DNA from: Parnassius smintheus behrii
Lineage: Eukaryota; Arthropoda; Insecta; Lepidoptera; Papilionidae
Assembly (NCBI GenBank): GCA_036936625.1
Contig: JAUPFT010000006.1
Coordinates: 10,341,501-10,405,500 of the forward strand
DNA: 64,000 bases
Reading direction: 5' to 3'
Below, piece by piece: positions 60,542 to 64,000 of this stretch (position 1 is its first letter; the number at the start of each line of letters is the position of its first letter). A model generated the notes under the pieces. It searched no databases, was not told where the DNA came from, and saw nothing but the letters and a program-made list of their open reading frames with translations. The position numbers and the translations under genes were made by a program.

Positions 60542-61734
60542 TGCAATCAACACATTTGTGGTAAGAGTAGGGAAGAGCGAGTTCAAACAGCTTTGTCGAT
60601 TTCGGTGCTGATTTAGACCATTGCGGCAATTCTAGAATATTCGGAAATTTACTTCTGCGCACGGGATATTATAATAGTGCCATTTTCACAACTGTATGCG
60701 TTGAGTCTATATACCAGAAATAAATACCAAAGATTTGACCAAGTGTGTTAGAACACGTATACGGTATTCGTTATAGTTGTGATCCAAAGTTCATTGTAGG
60801 CTACTTTATTTTGAGTTAAACTTAACATAACACAAGCCCGCACGCTTTTCTACTAGAGGGGTCGGCAGAGACTACAGATTTCTATTTGGTACGATCCACT
60901 CTACATTCCTTTTTTGATGCACACCTCTCTAGCTTCTTTCACATCCTCATATTAAGTTGAACTTAACATAAACATACATAAAAGTTATAAATGTAACCTC
61001 ACAATAATGTGTAAAGATCTTTCTTTCATCTTTTATTACAATGATGACGATGTTACACGTGATACATTAGGTCAAAGAAACATAATGAGATTAGAAGAGT
61101 TCTTTTTGACATCGTAACCCTTAAAACATTGTTTTTCTGAAGAACCTTGCAATATCGAAACGTGTGTGAAGGCAGGTTAATAGCGTATAAATAATTTTTA
61201 CGCAATCTTTAACAGGAAACATTGATTGATCTATAAATATAACATATATTATTAATAATATTCATGTTCCAAGTTTAATAAATAAATTCATAACACGGCC
61301 GCTTTATGACATGTGATTTATAAATATTACTACAAGGAAGGTATTCAATGGATGAAGAGCCTGGGTAGATAGGTACTTAGGAACCGGACGTTCGTCATGT
61401 TTTGCAGTACGTGTGGTGTGGTTCACTCCCCGGTGCAAATATTTTGGAGTTTGAAACAATGCTTTTTCTATAACATTTTATTTGAATCCTAGTTTTTACG
61501 AAAGGCTTGTTGTCGTTATTAATTATTATCATCAAAAAATCTTGTTTATATAACTCTTAATAGTAAAAGTCTAATTAAACATAAAACGAAAAGTGACCAC
61601 GTTTTATGACACTGCTAAAATATGCAATAGTCGTGTCCACATTGTGGCGAAGGCGCGGCGTAAGTTCGACGGAGCGAAACTGAAATATAAGACGTCATCC
61701 TCCTCAAAGCAATTTTCAGGAAGATGATGATGCA
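60542..61734. other. Upstream intron, nothing recognised
   Basis: Between start-codon exon and upstream repeats; AT-rich. Confidence 0.4.
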
Positions 61735-62100
61735 GTTGTTGTGGCCCATTGACATCTACATCTATTCTCGATCTGCTATTCTACGCTGGTATTCTGTGAG
61801 AGTGTGGTCCTTCCCCAGTCGAGCCGACCCATTCGTGCTTTTTATATAGGATAGGGTGACAAACGAGCACACAGTCCACCTGATTGTAAGTGGTTACTGT
61901 GGCCCATAGACATCTACATCTATCCTCGATTACGAATCAAAATGTAGATGCGTTGTCACCCGCAAGGACTAAGATGGAATGCCTTGTTTCCAGTAAAATG
62001 GGTCTCCGGTTCTCTACACTCACTGCTATTTTGCGCTGGTATTCTGTGAGAGCGTGGTTCTTCCCCGGTAGAGTCGACCCATTCGTGCTACAACTTTATG
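61735..62100 (-). repeat. Retroposon family R, two adjacent partial copies
   Basis: CTGCTATTCTACGCTGGTAT TCTGTGAGAG (61777) then a fuller copy from ACAGTCCACCTGATTGTAAG to GTCGACCCATTCGTGCTACA. Confidence 0.7.
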
Positions 62101-62303
62101 TTTTTATCATCGCCGAGCACGTGTTAATTAGGCACTCAAAACTGCATTTTATGTTTGTATTATATTCACACGCAACCCAGCCACGCGTGGAGAAACGCTC
62201 AATAAAGAAAACCTTAAAAACATTGTTTAACACATAACTTTTCGTTACGTGTAATTACTGGACACAAATCTAAAGAACGGTACTGGTGTGTTATTAAACT
62301 CAC

Positions 62304-62450
62304 TTTCGTGACGGTGGACTGTGTCTCGCGTTGTATTACATAACGGCGAGCATAAAACAGTAGCGCGATACGAGGCGATACGGTGGGTGGGTGAGTGAAC
62401 GGAAGCAACTGCTGAATAGGGGCGCATCTGGACGGAGTGTTACAATCCAC
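62304..62450 (-). other. Candidate non-coding first exon of myosin VI
   Basis: Position by inference: the ATG exon is preceded by an acceptor after only 6 nt, so an upstream leader exon must exist. This GC-richer block ends (minus strand) at CACGAAA|GTGAGT. No TATA box or other support. Confidence 0.22.
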
Positions 62451-62679
62451 TAACTCTATTATGACATTATACATATACGAACAAGTAAAAGTTAAAAAAG
62501 TAAAATTACAGCCAAAGTACGTCCTACGGCTTTTGTTTTCAGAAAGGGTTATAGATAAAGTGACCAGACGTCCTGTTTTGAACGGGACTGTCCTTTTTAA
62601 GGTTACGAGTCCCGGTGTCCCCGAAATGAACTCTGGGACGCAAAATTAACCGCGAGAAGAATTAGAAACCGCGCGAAAA

Positions 62680-63190
62680 TTTGTGTTGTTGTTACTAAAA
62701 AACTTTTTTGAAGTTCCCACATCCGAATTATGGCTTTATTGTTTACCCGTTCAGACAGCAAGTTTTCATCAAGCTGTATTGAAACTTGAAGTTCAGACTG
62801 TATCGGCTATTGAAGCTGCAAAAAAAATCAATCAACTAAAAGACAATTTGACTCAGAAATAGACCAATCAGTTTCTTCCATTTACGGTCCGTCAATTAAA
62901 AGTGAAATCGAAAGATATTGTTACTGACATAGGTGAAGAATTGATGAAAAGGGCGGCTACAGAATTTTATGAAACAAGCCGTGATTATCTGGAGCAGTGG
63001 ACTTGCTTTCTGAACAAAGAAATGGAGATATTTTATTGGGCAGATTTAAAAAAGTTTCCCGCATGGGAAGACGTTCAACAATCTCGGGATGTATTAAATG
63101 AAAAGGAATATATTGACTGTAATAAAGATGCAGAAGTTTTTGACGAACTACAAATGTCAGTTCTAAAGGCGATATTGATAATTTAGGTGA
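62680..63190 (+). pseudogene. hAT transposase remnant
   Basis: Plus strand: VLLLLKNFFEVPTSELWLYC, SFHQAVLKLEVQTVSAIEAA, stop, QFLPFTVRQLKVKSKDIV, FYETSRDYLEQW, KFPAWEDVQQS. It resembles the middle of ZBED-like hAT transposases; stop codons and missing N- and C-terminal parts make it dead. Confidence 0.65.
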
Positions 63191-63296
63191 ATATAAAAAA
63201 ATGTGCCAAGAGTTTCATTCTTACTTAATATCACCACCAGCTATATTAAAGCAAATTTGTTCCTGTGATAAATATAAATATAAGTGAACGTTTCAG

Positions 63297-63297
<1 letters not shown>

Positions 63298-63380
<83 letters not shown>
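63298..63380. repeat. (TA)n microsatellite inside the hAT element
   Basis: TA tract of about 80 bp. Confidence 0.95.
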
Positions 63381-63381
<1 letters not shown>

Positions 63382-63634
63382 GATTTTTTCTGAATAAATA
63401 ACTTTAAAAAAGTTTTTTTTTATTGACTGACTCTGACTCTACCTGTTAATTGACCTAAATAAACCCATGTCCCGTTTTGAGTCAAAAAATAAATGGTCAC
63501 GTTAGTTATAGAGAATGGAGAAACTACGACCGAGTAGTCAAGTAATTTAACATATTCATTGAGAGAAATTACATTTTGTAATTTAGACATAGATATTATA
63601 TATTATATACGGATAAATAATTAATTATTGTTAT

Positions 63635-63775
63635 AGATGGAGTGACGACCTGGTAAGAGATACAAGAATTACATGGATGCAGATGGTTTAGGACCGTGTT
63701 TTGTGACATTCCTTTGGGAAGGCCAGCGAAGGCCTGCGCTCAGCAGTGGACTTGTGAAAGGCTGTAAGGATGATG
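63635..63775 (+). pseudogene. RTE-like LINE 3' fragment
   Basis: ATGGAGTGACGACCTGGTAA (WSDDLVR), CTCAGCAGTGGACTTGTGAA and a GATGATGAT tail; 5' truncated to about 140 bp. Confidence 0.7.
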
Positions 63776-64000
63776 ATTTAAATATTAACAAGCTAGCTAA
63801 CAAGATAGTCAAGGCAAAGCTGTCAAAGTCGCAATCCTTGTTACCTATAGGCAACAAGTCGCTTAGTCTAATGTAATATGAGACCAAGATAGGTCGTATT
63901 CGAGTGCAATAAACTTTGGCTAAAAAGAAAATAATTTTCGAAGAAAACGAACCGAATTGTGCTGAATTTCTTCTAATTATTTTAATTGCGTGTTTTTGCT

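Larger units (their letters stand above)
62548..63512 (+). mobile_element. Deleted hAT element with 8-bp TSD
   Basis: Element 62556-63504 (949 bp), flanked by GTTATAGA (62548-62555, 63505-63512). Ends TAAAGTGACCAGACG and, inverted, TAACGTGACCATTTA. Contains hAT transposase remnants and a TA microsatellite. Confidence 0.85.

Noticed and set aside
62902..63186. 94-codon frame as a host gene
   Set aside because: Lies inside a hAT element with terminal repeats and target duplication and matches a transposase interior with stops upstream.

Overview
This is AT-rich, retroposon-dense animal DNA, most likely from a moth or butterfly. The pointers are GT-AG introns, an insect-type class VI myosin, several tRNA-headed SINE and LINE-tail families of the kind common in Lepidoptera, and TTAA, hAT, P and LTR transposons. 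No assembly or species name can be read from the sequence itself.

One host gene fills the window. An unconventional myosin VI (ortholog of Drosophila jaguar and vertebrate MYO6) runs on the minus strand. I could place 19 coding exons, with the start codon at 60534 and the last visible exon ending at 2187. All 18 introns are GT-AG and every junction keeps the reading frame. The exons encode 1035 residues: the whole motor, the converter with the reverse-gear insert, one IQ motif, and the charged helical tail up to the ERRDHE segment. The C-terminal cargo-binding domain and the 3' UTR lie beyond position 1. The 5' UTR is interrupted by an intron just upstream of the start codon, so the promoter and first exon lie above 60541.

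The introns hold nearly everything else. Intron 15 carries a complete P-type DNA transposon (11672-24422). It has 24-bp perfect terminal inverted repeats, a perfect 8-bp target duplication, a TATA box, and a five-exon THAP-domain transposase gene on the plus strand whose 865-codon frame is open from end to end. A 5'-truncated RTE-like LINE is nested inside it with its own 14-bp target duplication, and the element also holds degraded CR1/Jockey-like reverse transcriptase pieces. Intron 7 begins with a minisatellite of about 106 bp built from the 3' end of exon 7 plus its splice donor. Introns 17 and 10 carry two copies of the same 2.6-kb TTAA-flanked non-autonomous element, one of them with a nested MITE whose empty site is preserved in the other copy. 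Intron 12 carries a 755-bp LTR element with PBS and PPT but no genes (TRIM-like). Four scattered insertions belong to one short family with a foldback centre and 12-15 bp target duplications. Upstream of the gene lies a deleted hAT element with an 8-bp target duplication. SINE, LINE and microsatellite fragments make up much of the rest.

The most informative layers are the intact P element with its spliced transposase, the exon-derived minisatellite over the TEDS-site exon, the TRIM, and the foldback retroposon family.
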